This document shows positions 17,683 through 27,603 of a DNA stretch of 64,000 nt, piece after piece. How positions within the stretch are numbered: position 1 is the stretch's first letter; each line of letters opens with the position of its first letter. The notes beneath the pieces were generated by a model that saw only the letters and a program-made list of their open reading frames with translations, had not been told where the DNA came from and made no database searches. This stretch comes from JAOACQ01 sp049968515 (GTDB lineage: Bacteria > Spirochaetota > Brevinematia > Brevinematales > JAOACQ01), in the NCBI GenBank assembly GCA_049968515.1, contig JBMFQR010000006.1, positions 16,240 to 80,239 of the forward strand, given 5' to 3'. The position numbers were made by a program, and so were the translations under genes.

Positions 17683-17711
17683 TTGCCAAAAATTTTTACT
17701 AAATTTATAAT
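17683..17711 (+). promoter_or_regulatory. promoter of the barrel-lnt-hisZ-purA group
   Basis: TTGCCA (17683-17688), 17-base spacer, perfect TATAAT (17706-17711), 37 bases before the GTG start at 17749. Confidence 0.6.
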
Positions 17712-17748
17712 AGTTAAGTCCTGAATCACTGGGGAATTGGAGAATATT

Positions 17749-18261
17749 GTGAAAAAGTTATGTTTACTTTTGTCGATACTGATTATTTCTTATTGCTTTG
17801 CTTTTTCGGATGAAGAGAATTTTATTTCATTCGGTTTTGATAGTGGATACTTAATTGATGGTTATATGAAGGGTGGGTGGGGTGCAGGTGGAATTTTTGA
17901 AATAAGGCTACTTGAAAAATTTTCTTTTATTGCTGATGCAGGATATATTGAATACAGAGAAATAAATAATAATCTAACAAACTTTATAACTACAGTAACT
18001 ATTCAGGGAATTGTCAGATGGTATCCTTTTGGAGGAATTACGGGTGTTTATGCAGGGGCTGGTTTTGGGACATTTTATTCCACAGTTAGCGATGAGAAGG
18101 TGCTTGGATATATGATTCCGCTCGAAACTGGTATAAAACTTACTTTTTTTGGGTCAAAAGGAATATTCCTTGAGCCAGATATTGCTATTCTGCTAAAGTA
18201 TGGTAACTCAAGATTCCTTATTGGAATGAAATACGGCTTGAATATAGGCTTTACATTTTAG
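17749..18261 (+). CDS. small outer-membrane beta-barrel-like protein
   Basis: 170 aa from GTG 17749 (GGAG six bases upstream; a TTG at 17737 is in frame but would bury that site). A signal peptide (MKKLCLLLSILIISYCFAFS) is followed by Gly-rich amphipathic strands such as GWGAGGIFEIRLLEKFSFIADAG and a terminal Phe, typical of 8-strand barrels. No family name can be given. It is 17 bases upstream of lnt. Confidence 0.65.
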   Translation: MKKLCLLLSILIISYCFAFSDEENFISFGFDSGYLIDGYMKGGWGAGGIFEIRLLEKFSFIADAGYIEYREINNNLTNFITTVTIQGIVRWYPFGGITGVYAGAGFGTFYSTVSDEKVLGYMIPLETGIKLTFFGSKGIFLEPDIAILLKYGNSRFLIGMKYGLNIGFTF

Positions 18262-18278
18262 TTTTTTCGGGAGTAATT

Positions 18279-19838
18279 GTGTCAGTTTATAAGTCGAAAA
18301 TAGGCAAAAATTTTTTGATATGGCTAATCTGGTCTCTACTTTATGGGCTATCCTTTCCCACATATAACCTAAGTTTTTTAATATGGTTTGCTTTTGTACC
18401 AGTTATTGTATTTACCTATGAAAACCCTTTATGGAAAACGACAGTATATTCTTTTTCTTTCAGCTTTATCTTTTTTATTCTGACACTTTACTGGATATAT
18501 GGCTTCTGGTTACCAGCTCCATTCCTTATGTTTCCTATTTATGCCCTGTATTATTCATTTGCCTTTCTTTCTGCTGGAATTATAGCGAAAAAGTTTCCGA
18601 AAATAAGGCTTTTCTCTTTCCCGTTAAGCTGGACATCAATGGAATTACTAAGAAGCACGGGTTTTCATGGCTTTCAGTGGAATATTTTAGCTCATTCCCA
18701 GTGGAATATTTTATCTCTCATACAGAGTGTAGATATTTTTGGTCCCTACGGAATAGGTTTCTTAATATTGGTTATAAATGCCACAATTGCAGAAATATTT
18801 ATTACTTATATGGAAGAAAAGAAAATATCTTTTGCACTCAAAAAGCATAAAGCAATTATTATTCTTTCTTCTACAATATTTTTATTGAATTTTATATATG
18901 GGATTTTTTCAAGTCTTCATTACAAAAATATTATTAAGAAATCGCCTGTCGAAAGAGTGGCTTTACTACAACCCAATACTCCTTCAAGAGGTCCCTGGTG
19001 GAGTAAGAGATGGGAAAACTATGGCATTTTCTGGAGACTTCATGCCGAGGCAATGCTTAAAGAACCTGAATTCATAATCTGGTCAGAAACAATGATTAAA
19101 AACTATATCTGGTATTATCTTAATAGATTTTCTCCGGAAGATGAGGTTTGCAAATTTAATATCAGATTTGTCAAAATGCCAAAAGAATTCGGAATTCCGA
19201 TTCTTCTGACAAGCCCGGATACAGTTGATGAAATAAGTAATTACAACACTGCGGATTATATTGACCCCGAAAGTGAGAAGATTCAAAGAAATGCAAAAAT
19301 ACATTTAGTTCCTTTCGGTGAATGGCTGCCGGGCTACGACAGAGTACCCTTTGTCAGAAAGCTAATGGAGATCGAGGGTGCAGGTTCTTTTGTGCCTTCA
19401 AAGGAATTCAATGTCATACAAGGAAGGAAGTCAAGATTCAGAGTTTTGATATGTTATGAGGATATGTTTTCTTCACTTGCCAGAAAGTTTATACCAAAAG
19501 GGGTTAATTACTTTATAAATGGAACAAACGATGGGTGGGCTTATAAACTCGGCTTCAAGCATCCTATGTACCAGCATCTTGCCGGTGCCATAATTACAGC
19601 TATATCGGTGAGAAGACCAATAGCAAGGGCTGCAAATACTGGCATTACAGGTATAATTCTTCCAGATGGGAGACTTGATGGAAATATTGGCACCTACAAC
19701 AGAGGATTCTTTGTCGGAAATGTCCCCCTCATAAACGAAAAAATAGTCACATTTTATGTCAGAGCAGGTTTCATTTTTCCCTATCTAATTTTTTTATTCT
19801 ATGTTATAATATACGGGTGCGCAATTTTTAAAAAATAA
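18279..19838 (+). CDS. lnt: apolipoprotein N-acyltransferase
   Basis: 519 aa. Six or so N-terminal membrane spans (10-210), then a nitrilase domain with the catalytic triad in WSET (E270), KIHLVPFGEW (K340) and LICYEDMF (C392), and a final span. It adds the third acyl chain to lipoproteins at the inner membrane and is characteristic of diderm bacteria; it fits the several lipoproteins in this window. GTG start with GGGAG upstream. Confidence 0.93.
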   Translation: MSVYKSKIGKNFLIWLIWSLLYGLSFPTYNLSFLIWFAFVPVIVFTYENPLWKTTVYSFSFSFIFFILTLYWIYGFWLPAPFLMFPIYALYYSFAFLSAGIIAKKFPKIRLFSFPLSWTSMELLRSTGFHGFQWNILAHSQWNILSLIQSVDIFGPYGIGFLILVINATIAEIFITYMEEKKISFALKKHKAIIILSSTIFLLNFIYGIFSSLHYKNIIKKSPVERVALLQPNTPSRGPWWSKRWENYGIFWRLHAEAMLKEPEFIIWSETMIKNYIWYYLNRFSPEDEVCKFNIRFVKMPKEFGIPILLTSPDTVDEISNYNTADYIDPESEKIQRNAKIHLVPFGEWLPGYDRVPFVRKLMEIEGAGSFVPSKEFNVIQGRKSRFRVLICYEDMFSSLARKFIPKGVNYFINGTNDGWAYKLGFKHPMYQHLAGAIITAISVRRPIARAANTGITGIILPDGRLDGNIGTYNRGFFVGNVPLINEKIVTFYVRAGFIFPYLIFLFYVIIYGCAIFKK

Positions 19839-19843
19839 CTTCT

Positions 19844-20836
19844 GTGAGGGAAAAATTGAACAACTATCTTGAATTTATGCTTTTTGATTCTGATTTAGAG
19901 CCATCTGGTCTACCTGATGGAATGGTTTTTCTTGAGGGAGAAAAACTTCTTCTGCTTGAAGAAAAAGAAAAAAAGCTCAAAGAGCTTTTTACTGCCAAGG
20001 GCTATAAGAAGGTGGTTCCGCCAGCTTTTGAGTACTATGAGACCTATGAAAAGGCTGGCGGAGAACAGGTTGCAAGAAGAAGCTTTTCTTTCAAGGATAA
20101 AGATGGAAAGCTTTTATCCTTGAGATTTGATATGACCACTCCCATTGCGAGAATGGTGGCACACAGGTACAAGAATGTGAAGAGATTGAAATTTTATTAT
20201 TGTGGAAATGTATATAGAGAACAACCATTTCACAAAGGGAAATTGAGACAGATAAGGCAAACCGGAATTGAATTTATAGGAGAAAACTCCTTTGCTGCAG
20301 AACTTGAGGTTATAGAGATTTTTAGAGATAGCCTATCATTGCTTTCTGATAATTATGTTATAGTCATTGGCGATGTAAGACCTTACAAAAAGATTTTAGA
20401 GAAACTTAACCTCGGTGAAACAAAAACAAAGGCTGTGGAAAAGATTTTTAATAGAAAGGATCTAACCTCTCTTGAAATATTGTTAAGGGATATAGACTCA
20501 GAGGAAAAAGATAAAGAATACTTAATAAACCTTATTAATTTCACTGGTAAACCAGAGATTTTAAGAAAAGAATTAAAAGATAAATTTCCAGAAGATATCT
20601 GCAGTATAATGGAAGATTTTTTCGGGTTATATGACAGGCTTTCAATATTAACAAAAGATAAGATAATCTTTGACTTTGCAATGATTAAAGATTTTTCTTA
20701 CTATTCATCACTTACAATGGAAGGCTATATTGAGGGCAAGGGCTATGCCGTTGGCAGTGGAGGAAGATATGATGAATTATTTAAAAGATTTGAGTGTGAT
20801 TTGCCAGCCATAGGTTTTGCTATTCAATTAGATTAA
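19844..20836 (+). CDS. hisZ: ATP phosphoribosyltransferase regulatory subunit
   Basis: 330 aa. It has the class II synthetase-like core of the HisRS family (FDMTTPIARMVA, YYCGNVYREQ, GSGGRYDELF) but lacks the anticodon-binding domain, which separates HisZ from histidyl-tRNA synthetase. HisZ forms a hetero-octamer with short-form HisG in the first step of histidine synthesis; hisG is not in the window. The GTG at 19844 has no good ribosome site, whereas TTG at 19856 sits five bases after GAGGG and may be the true start. Six bases after lnt. Confidence 0.85.
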   Translation: MREKLNNYLEFMLFDSDLEPSGLPDGMVFLEGEKLLLLEEKEKKLKELFTAKGYKKVVPPAFEYYETYEKAGGEQVARRSFSFKDKDGKLLSLRFDMTTPIARMVAHRYKNVKRLKFYYCGNVYREQPFHKGKLRQIRQTGIEFIGENSFAAELEVIEIFRDSLSLLSDNYVIVIGDVRPYKKILEKLNLGETKTKAVEKIFNRKDLTSLEILLRDIDSEEKDKEYLINLINFTGKPEILRKELKDKFPEDICSIMEDFFGLYDRLSILTKDKIIFDFAMIKDFSYYSSLTMEGYIEGKGYAVGSGGRYDELFKRFECDLPAIGFAIQLD

Positions 20837-20874
20837 GAATTACGAATTATAAAAAATAATTTCAGGGGTATAAA

Positions 20875-22149
20875 ATGATTTATATAATTACCGGAACTCA
20901 ATGGGGAGATGAGGGAAAGGCAAAGGTAGTGGATTTTTTTGCACCTGATTTTGACTTTGTTGTAAGATTTCAGGGAGGTGCAAATGCCGGTCACACTGTA
21001 AGGTTTAAAGAGAAAAGGTTTGTTTTTCATCTTATCCCGTCTGGCATTTTAAGAGAGAATGTCGTCTGCATAGTTGGCAACGGAGTTGTAGTTGAACTTT
21101 CGGAGCTTGTAAAGGAGATCGAGCTTATTTCAAAGGAGATTGATATAGATAGAAGATTATGGATAAGTAATAAAGCTCATATTGTAATGCCCTATCATAA
21201 GCTTATGGATATGTCAAAGGAAAAAATTTCGGGTGCTAACATTGGTACAACTCTCAGAGGGATTGGTCCTTGCTATGTAGATAAAGCTGACAGATTGGGA
21301 ATAAGAATGTGTGATCTCTTGGGTAGAAAAGAGGATCTGACTGAAAAAATCAAAAAAGCTTACGAAGTGAAAAAATTCCTCTTTGAAAACTACTACAGGC
21401 TTGAAAATATACCATCCATTGAAAGTATAGTCGATGAGGTGTGTGGTTATACAGATAGAATTGCAAAATATATTGCCGACACAGAAAAAATTCTTCGAGA
21501 TGCCCACAGGGAAAGAAAAAACATTCTTTTTGAGGGAGCACAGGGTGGATTGCTGGATGTTGATTTTGGTACATATCCTTACGTTACCTCATCAAATACA
21601 ATCTCTGCCGGTGCACTTACAGGCAGTGGTATAGGTGCCTTTGATATTGCAAATATCGTAGGAATTACTAAGGCTTATATTACAAGGGTTGGTGGCGGAC
21701 CATTTCCCACAGAATTGAAGGATGAAACAGGAGAATTCTTAAGAGAAAAGGGTATGGAGTTTGGTGCCACAACAGGCAGGCCAAGAAGATGTGGCTGGTT
21801 TGATGGAGTGGCAACAAAATATTCTGTCGATATAAATGGGATAAAAGAGATTTTTCTTACAAAGATTGATGTTCTTGATGGACTTGATAAAATAAGTGTG
21901 TGCACTCAATATGAGACATCAAATGGAAAATATAAAAATTACTTTCCTGCTGATTCTCAAGAACTTGCCTCTGTAAAGCCAGTATATGTAGAATTACCGG
22001 GGTGGAATGAGAAGACTTTTGGAGTAAGAGAATATAGAAAACTCCCGGATAATGCAAAAAGATATATTGAATTCATTGAGACTTTACTGGAAAGGAAAAT
22101 CTCATATATCTCTACAGGATTTGAAAGAGATGATGTGATAATAAGATAA
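20875..22149 (+). CDS. purA: adenylosuccinate synthetase
   Basis: 424 aa, normal length. The GTP-binding start WGDEGKAKVVDFF (family usually GDEGKGK, here Ala), GANAGHTV, GTTLRGIGPCY, EGAQGGLLDVDFGTYPYVT and TGRPRRCGWFD are all present. It joins IMP and aspartate in AMP synthesis. Start ATG follows CAGGGG. It is the last gene of the group from 17749 and runs into a tRNA on the other strand one base later. Confidence 0.96.
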   Translation: MIYIITGTQWGDEGKAKVVDFFAPDFDFVVRFQGGANAGHTVRFKEKRFVFHLIPSGILRENVVCIVGNGVVVELSELVKEIELISKEIDIDRRLWISNKAHIVMPYHKLMDMSKEKISGANIGTTLRGIGPCYVDKADRLGIRMCDLLGRKEDLTEKIKKAYEVKKFLFENYYRLENIPSIESIVDEVCGYTDRIAKYIADTEKILRDAHRERKNILFEGAQGGLLDVDFGTYPYVTSSNTISAGALTGSGIGAFDIANIVGITKAYITRVGGGPFPTELKDETGEFLREKGMEFGATTGRPRRCGWFDGVATKYSVDINGIKEIFLTKIDVLDGLDKISVCTQYETSNGKYKNYFPADSQELASVKPVYVELPGWNEKTFGVREYRKLPDNAKRYIEFIETLLERKISYISTGFERDDVIIR

Positions 22150-22150
22150 A

Positions 22151-22233
22151 TGGGCAGGGGTGGATTCGAACCACCGAAGGCAATCGCCAGCAGATTTACA
22201 GTCTGCCCCCTTTGGCCACTCGGGTACCTACCC
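22151..22233 (-). tRNA. tRNA-Tyr (anticodon GTA)
   Basis: 83 bases on the minus strand. Acceptor arms GGGTAGG and CCTGCCC pair with one G-T, discriminator A, no encoded CCA. The anticodon stem CAGACT-GTA-AATCTG gives GTA at 22199-22197. A long variable arm (class II, as in bacterial tRNA-Tyr) precedes the T arm GGTGGTTCGAATCCACC. It lies tail-to-tail with purA. Confidence 0.95.
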
Positions 22234-22407
22234 AATCATCGCTTCAGTAATATATTTTACATAAAAATTCTGAAATTGTCAACTTAGTGAATTGAATTTG
22301 TAAAAGCCTTTTATTTTATAAATTTACACCTTACAGATGAACAGGTTAACAAAAACCTCCAGAAGATATTATAACACAAGTGGGGATGCAAGAAGTTTTT
22401 GAAAAGT

Positions 22408-24081
22408 TTATCTACCTTTTCTATTTTTTAACTTTGCCCAACTATCTTTCAAGGTTACTGTTCTGTTAAAGATAAGCTTTCCCTCTTTTGCTGCCTTTGA
22501 ATCAAGACAGAAATATCCAATTCTCAAAAACTGATAATTTTCGCCTACCTTTGCATCTTTTAAAGCCTCTTCACCGTAGCATTTCTCTTTAATTACAAGA
22601 GAGGCTGGATTTAATTCCTCTCTCCAGTTTTCTCCAACTTCTGGGACAAGGAAAAGATTGTCATATAGATTTACCTGTAAGGGTAAGGCAAATTTTAGGG
22701 AAACCCAGTGAAGTGTCCCCTTTACCATTCTTCCATCCGGGCTCCCGCCACCCCTTGATTCAGGGTCGTATGTGCATATTAGCTCCGTTACCTCGCCCTG
22801 CTCATTCTTAATAACTTCCTTGCAGGTAATATAGTAAGCATACTTAAGCCTTACCTCTTTACCCGGCGAGAGTCTGAAATAATCCTTCGGAGGATTTTCC
22901 ATAAAGTCATCTCTTTCAATGTATAATTCTCTTGTGAAGGCTATCTTTCTTGTCCCGACGGATGGATCTTCTGGATTATTCTCAGCGTCAAAGTATTCTA
23001 CTCTGTCAGACGGGTAGTTTTCAATCGTAACCTTTAAAGGATTTATAACAACCATTCTTCTTAGTGCCCTTTTATTCAGGTCTTCACGAATGGCATATTC
23101 AAGCATTGAAAGTTCTACAGTGCTATTTGCCTTTGCAACTCCTACCATTTTGACAAAACTCTTTATGGCTTCAGGTGTATAACCCCTTCTTCTTAATCCA
23201 CTCAAGGTTGGCATTCTTGGGTCATCCCACCCATCAACAAAACCCTCCTCCACCAGTGCAAGAAGCTTTCTCTTTGACAATACTGTATATGTTATATTAA
23301 GCCTTGCAAACTCTATCTGTTTTGGTCTCGGGGCTGGAAATAGCTTTTCTAAAAACCAGTCGTAAAGAGACCTGTGGTCTTCAAACTCAAGTGTACAAAG
23401 GGAGTGTGTTATACCCTCAAAGTAATCGGAAAGGGGATGGGCAAAGTCATACATTGGATAAATGCACCATTTGTCTTTCGTTCTGTGATGAGCGGCCCTC
23501 ATAATTCTGTAGATTACTGGATCACGCATATTGATATTGCCAGAAGCCATATCTATCTTTGCCCTCAGGGTTTTAGAGCCATCCGGAAATTCTCCAGCTC
23601 TCATTCTTTCAAAGAGGTCTAAATTTTCTTCTATACTTCTGTTTCTATAGGGACTTTCTCTACCCGGCTCTTTTAAAGTACCCCTGTATTCTTTTATTTC
23701 TTCAGGGGAAAGATCGCATACATAGGCAAGTCCCATCTTTATCAGTCTTACCGCACATTCATAGAATCTTTCGTAGTAGTCAGAAGCATATTTCACTTCT
23801 CCATTCCAGTTAAAGCCAAGCCACTTAATATCCTCTTTTATTGATTCAACATATTCCACATCTTCTTTCATGGGATTCGTGTCATCCATTCTCAAATTGC
23901 ATTTTCCGCCAAACTTTTCAGCTATTCCAAAATCAACACATATAGCCTTTGCATGTCCTATGTGGAGATAGCCATTTGGCTCCGGGGGAAATCTTGTGAT
24001 AACTTTATCATAAACCCCCTTTTTCAAATCCTCTTCAATAATCTCCTCTATGAAATTCTTTTCGATTAAATTTTCCGCCAT
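22408..24081 (-). CDS. glnS: glutamine-tRNA ligase
   Basis: 557 aa. Class I signature HIGH at 40-43 (GYLHIGHAKA) and the KMSKS equivalent VLSKRK near residue 268, then the two-barrel anticodon-binding region of GlnRS (SRGGGSPDGRMVKGTLHWVS). It charges tRNA-Gln directly, so this bacterium need not rely only on the GatCAB route; a separate gltX is at 41246. Promoter on the minus strand at 24139-24111. Confidence 0.95.
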   Translation of the reverse strand: MAENLIEKNFIEEIIEEDLKKGVYDKVITRFPPEPNGYLHIGHAKAICVDFGIAEKFGGKCNLRMDDTNPMKEDVEYVESIKEDIKWLGFNWNGEVKYASDYYERFYECAVRLIKMGLAYVCDLSPEEIKEYRGTLKEPGRESPYRNRSIEENLDLFERMRAGEFPDGSKTLRAKIDMASGNINMRDPVIYRIMRAAHHRTKDKWCIYPMYDFAHPLSDYFEGITHSLCTLEFEDHRSLYDWFLEKLFPAPRPKQIEFARLNITYTVLSKRKLLALVEEGFVDGWDDPRMPTLSGLRRRGYTPEAIKSFVKMVGVAKANSTVELSMLEYAIREDLNKRALRRMVVINPLKVTIENYPSDRVEYFDAENNPEDPSVGTRKIAFTRELYIERDDFMENPPKDYFRLSPGKEVRLKYAYYITCKEVIKNEQGEVTELICTYDPESRGGGSPDGRMVKGTLHWVSLKFALPLQVNLYDNLFLVPEVGENWREELNPASLVIKEKCYGEEALKDAKVGENYQFLRIGYFCLDSKAAKEGKLIFNRTVTLKDSWAKLKNRKGR

Positions 24082-24110
24082 TATGAGCCTTTATTTTAAG
24101 AATATAGAAT

Positions 24111-24139
24111 ATTTTAAACTAAAAATCTTCTTTTATCAA
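24111..24139 (-). promoter_or_regulatory. promoter of glnS
   Basis: TTGATA (24139-24134), 17-base spacer, TAAAAT (24116-24111) on the minus strand, 30 bases ahead of the start codon. Confidence 0.5.
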
Positions 24140-24165
24140 AAAATAATGGCTTTGAGTTTTAAAAA

Positions 24166-25665
24166 TTATTCAAGAGCTTCCATAATAGCATAGTATGCTT
24201 TTTTTCTATTGTAATTTTTATCAAATATCAAAGCATCTCCATACGAATTATCATAAAACCATGGGATCCATGAGTACTTATCAGTAAATCCCCATAGAAG
24301 GATAGCTTTAACATTTTGGTTTGATAGAGCCATTGTAAATAGCTGCTTATAGATATCTGCTTGCTTGTTTATATCAATATCCTTTGCGGGCATTGGAATT
24401 CTTACGTCCACTTCTGTGATATGTATCTCTACACCGAGCCCAGCAAGTCTCTGTAAATTTGCAGCAAAATTATCGTTCATAGGATAGCCGCTTGTATCAA
24501 TATGCATCTGGAGCCCTACACCATCGATAAGCCCTTTGGCTTTTAAATTGCTTACAAGAAGGAAGGTTTCATATGATTTATTGTTCCATCCGTTATAGCC
24601 TTCATTACCGTAATCGTTATAAAAGAGTTTCGCAGTTGGGTCAGCAGCTCTTGCAAGACTAAAGGCATATTCTACATATTGATTTCCAAGATTTGTCCAC
24701 CAGAAGCTTTTTCTTAAAGAATTTGGATATCCACTTGTAGTAGGGTCATCATCTATTGCTTCATTTACGACATCCCAGTAGCTGACTTTGTTTGAATATC
24801 TTTTCATTACAGTGTAAATGTGATTTGATAGAATATTGCTTATTGCCGTTGGATTAATTATAGTTGAAACCCAGCTACTTTGTAGATGCCATAGAAGAGT
24901 ATGCCCTCTAATCTTCATATTGTTTGCAATTGCTGTGTTTACTATCAGGTCTGCATTTGCGTAGTCAAAGTTATTGCTTGATGGCTCAATTAATTCAAAT
25001 TTCATATGATTTTCTGGAACAACCATGTTAAATTCTCTAACAAGAGTGTTTGAGTATAAAGGTTCATTTTTTAAAGGATCTGGTGTTACGGCTGCCCCTA
25101 TATAAATTCCTCTAAGTGATGCAAGGAGTCTTAAAGTCTTTTCTTTTGGATTAATGTTGAAAAAGTTTCCAATATTCCAGTTTGATAGATTATCAAAAAA
25201 AGTTGGATTTGATATTTTTTCTTCATCGTTATTTGATATAGAAAGTATGTCAAGCATCACTATTTGCGAGGGATTTATGTTTGAAAGTGCAAATATGACT
25301 CTTACATTTGTAGAGTAAGTTAAATTAGGACTAAAAGAATATGTGCGTGTAACAAATCTATTTGTTAGATTGAAGTTTGTTTCAAAAAGCAAATTGTCTG
25401 AAATATAGAGTCTTATATAACCATAGCCATAGTTTGTTATGGAAGCCGATTTTACCCTTATGATAGTCTCCTTTGAAAGATCTAAGTTTACTTCTTGTTC
25501 TATAACATTGGTAAGACCTAAAAGAGCAGTACTGCTTGATATTTCAATATAGTATAGATCAAAATCTGTAATTTTTGAACTGGTTGAATTATTTTCATTT
25601 GAAGGAACATTGCTACACCCAGCATATAAAAGAATCAATAAGATGGCCAAAAATCTTAGTTTCAT
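24166..25665 (-). CDS. endo-1,4-beta-xylanase, GH10 lipoprotein
   Basis: 499 aa. Lipoprotein signal with the lipobox cysteine at residue 17 (LLYAGC). Residues about 30-150 look like a carbohydrate-binding jelly roll of CBM4/22 type. The GH10 barrel (about 180-497) has GHTLLWHLQ, the acid/base in DVVNEAI (E302) and the nucleophile in HITEVDVR (E418). It cleaves xylan backbones at the cell surface, probably anchored to a membrane facing the substrate. GAGGAGG precedes the ATG. The AT-rich region upstream holds palindromes such as TTTATTTTAAAATAAA (25701-25716) but no CACTATAGTG operator. Confidence 0.93.
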   Translation of the reverse strand: MKLRFLAILLILLYAGCSNVPSNENNSTSSKITDFDLYYIEISSSTALLGLTNVIEQEVNLDLSKETIIRVKSASITNYGYGYIRLYISDNLLFETNFNLTNRFVTRTYSFSPNLTYSTNVRVIFALSNINPSQIVMLDILSISNNDEEKISNPTFFDNLSNWNIGNFFNINPKEKTLRLLASLRGIYIGAAVTPDPLKNEPLYSNTLVREFNMVVPENHMKFELIEPSSNNFDYANADLIVNTAIANNMKIRGHTLLWHLQSSWVSTIINPTAISNILSNHIYTVMKRYSNKVSYWDVVNEAIDDDPTTSGYPNSLRKSFWWTNLGNQYVEYAFSLARAADPTAKLFYNDYGNEGYNGWNNKSYETFLLVSNLKAKGLIDGVGLQMHIDTSGYPMNDNFAANLQRLAGLGVEIHITEVDVRIPMPAKDIDINKQADIYKQLFTMALSNQNVKAILLWGFTDKYSWIPWFYDNSYGDALIFDKNYNRKKAYYAIMEALE

Positions 25666-25887
25666 ATAAACCTCCTCTAAAATTTCAATAATATTATTAC
25701 TTTATTTTAAAATAAAAACTGAAAAAATTCTTATTTTTTCATTCCTTCGCAAATGCTTAAAAACATAGTTGAGAATTATAATAGTGTTTCATTGGTAGTG
25801 TTAATCTCAATGAATAGATAAAAATATTTTATAGGGCTTACTTTTTAGTTAAGTATAGTTAAAAAACAAATGAAAAGGAGAAATTAA

Positions 25888-26001
25888 ATGATAATAAAGT
25901 TAGTGTATAAATTTTTTACTTTCCTTGGAGAAACTATTCCACTATTGACTTGGAATGACACTGGTAAAACTTTACTTTTTAATTCCTTGACACTAATTTA
26001 A
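25888..26001 (+). CDS. possible 37-residue small protein
   Basis: ATG 25888 is preceded by AAAAGGAG at good spacing, and 37 codons follow before TAA. The translation starts MIIKLVYKFFTFLGETIPLL and is hydrophobic at the front. I recognise no family, and the region could equally be non-coding leader for rny; the ribosome site is the only real support. Confidence 0.3.
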   Translation: MIIKLVYKFFTFLGETIPLLTWNDTGKTLLFNSLTLI

Positions 26002-26050
26002 AATGAAGTTAAATTATATGGGTTAGTTTTTTAACAAATTTTTTTGTTAA
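25987..26050 (+). promoter_or_regulatory. rny promoter and start-site hairpin
   Basis: TTGACA (25987-25992), 17 bases, TAAATT (26010-26015). Then TTAACAAA (26031-26038) and TTTGTTAA (26043-26050) form a hairpin ending just before the GGGG ribosome site, so its folding could affect translation. Confidence 0.45.
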
Positions 26051-26060
26051 GGGGATTTTT

Positions 26061-27596
26061 ATGAACGGCGCAACATTATTGTTTGCTATCCCCTCTCTTG
26101 TTATAGGAATTGTAGTGGGATATTTAATAAGAATAGTTATTGCGAGATACCGATTAAATTCTGCTGAAGAGAAAGTAAAGGAGATTTTAGAGGAGGCAGA
26201 AAGAGAAGCAGAAACAAGAAAAAAAGAGGCTATTTTAGAAGCAAAAGACAGGCTATTAGAGGAAAGAAAAAAGCTGGAAGAAGAATTTAAGGAGAAATCT
26301 TACGAAATTCAGCAATCCCAGAGAAGACTTATTCAGAAAGAGGATTTTCTTGATAAGAAGTATGAGTTTATGCAGAAGAAGGAAAGAGAGCTTGAAGAGG
26401 AAGAAAAGAATATCAAGAAAAAGTCAGCTGAGTTACAGAAAGCCTATGAGAAGCACATCAAGGAGTTAGAGCGTGTAGCAAAAATGACTGCAGAGGAAGC
26501 TAAAAAGGCTCTGATGAATGAGATGCTTGAAGAAGCAAAGAGAGAGTCGCTGGTCTATATTAAGAAGATTGAAGAAGAGGCAAAGGAAGAGGCAGAAAAG
26601 AAATCACGAGAGATAATTGTTTCTGCAATACAGAGAAATGCTGCAGATGTGACGGCAGAAAAGACAATTTCTACTATTACATTACCTAATGACGAGATGA
26701 AGGGGAGAATTATTGGTAGGGAGGGAAGGAATATAAGAGCTTTTGAATCTATAGCGGGGGTTGATCTTGTTATTGATGATACTCCTGAAGTGGTTGTCAT
26801 TTCCTCCTTTGATCCTTACAGAAGGGAGATTGCAAAGCTATCACTTGAAAAATTGATTGCAGATGGAAGAATCCATCCTGCAAGAATAGAAGAGATTATT
26901 GCAAAGGTAGAAAAGGAGATTTCACAAGAGATATTTGAGGATGGAAAGAGAGCCTGTATAGAGCTCAAGATTAATCTTCCAAGAGACCTATACTCCTATA
27001 TAGGTAAGCTGAAATACAGAACGAGCTATGGGCAGAATGTATATTATCACTCAATCGAAGTTGCAAACATAGCAGGCATAATAGCAGGGGAGGTAAACTC
27101 CAATGTAGATTATGCAAAGATGGCTGGCTTATTGCACGATATTGGCAAGGGGATAAACACTATTGGCGAAGGAGTTCACTCAACCTTGGGAGCTGAAGTT
27201 GCTCACAAGTATGGGTTACCGGAAAATGTAGTGAATGCAATAGCAGCCCATCATGGAGAGGTTGAGGCAAAGTTTATTGAGGCACCAATCGTTATGGCTG
27301 CGGATGCCATATCGGCTTCAAGACCCGGTGCGAGAAGAGAATCATTTGAAGACTATCTGAAAAGATTGCAGACACTTGAAGCTATAGCTACCTCCTTTGA
27401 AGGTATTGAGAAGGCTTATGCGATTCAGGCCGGTAGAGAGGTAAGGGTCTTCGTGAAAAGTGATATTGTTACAGATGAAAAGGCATATCTTATAGCGAGA
27501 GATATTGCCAGAAAGATTGAGAGCGAAATGAAATATCCGGGACAGATAAAAGTAACATTGATAAGAGAAACAAGGGTGATTGAGTACGCAAGGTAA
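26061..27596 (+). CDS. rny: ribonuclease Y
   Basis: 511 aa. N-terminal membrane span (about 3-24), a long charged coiled coil (30-195), a KH domain with GREG loop (219-222), and an HD phosphohydrolase domain with LLHDIGKG (H359, D360). It is the membrane-bound endonuclease that starts mRNA decay in bacteria lacking RNase E. Length and order match the family. It is a single gene followed by a nested stem structure. Confidence 0.96.
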   Translation: MNGATLLFAIPSLVIGIVVGYLIRIVIARYRLNSAEEKVKEILEEAEREAETRKKEAILEAKDRLLEERKKLEEEFKEKSYEIQQSQRRLIQKEDFLDKKYEFMQKKERELEEEEKNIKKKSAELQKAYEKHIKELERVAKMTAEEAKKALMNEMLEEAKRESLVYIKKIEEEAKEEAEKKSREIIVSAIQRNAADVTAEKTISTITLPNDEMKGRIIGREGRNIRAFESIAGVDLVIDDTPEVVVISSFDPYRREIAKLSLEKLIADGRIHPARIEEIIAKVEKEISQEIFEDGKRACIELKINLPRDLYSYIGKLKYRTSYGQNVYYHSIEVANIAGIIAGEVNSNVDYAKMAGLLHDIGKGINTIGEGVHSTLGAEVAHKYGLPENVVNAIAAHHGEVEAKFIEAPIVMAADAISASRPGARRESFEDYLKRLQTLEAIATSFEGIEKAYAIQAGREVRVFVKSDIVTDEKAYLIARDIARKIESEMKYPGQIKVTLIRETRVIEYAR

Positions 27597-27603
27597 TAAA
27601 AGT

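Larger units (their letters stand above)
25666..26060. other. 395-base divergent intergenic region between the xylanase gene and rny
   Basis: Contains the xylanase leader, a possible 37-codon reading frame (25888-26001), the rny promoter and a hairpin just before rny. The rest is AT-rich with no recognisable gene. Confidence 0.5.

Noticed and set aside
19844..20836. Histidyl-tRNA synthetase
   Set aside because: At 330 aa it lacks the anticodon-binding domain, so HisZ is the better call.
25701..25716. TTTATTTTAAAATAAA palindrome near the xylanase gene as an operator
   Set aside because: It is made only of A and T in a very AT-rich spacer, so chance is likely, and it does not match the other hydrolase operators.
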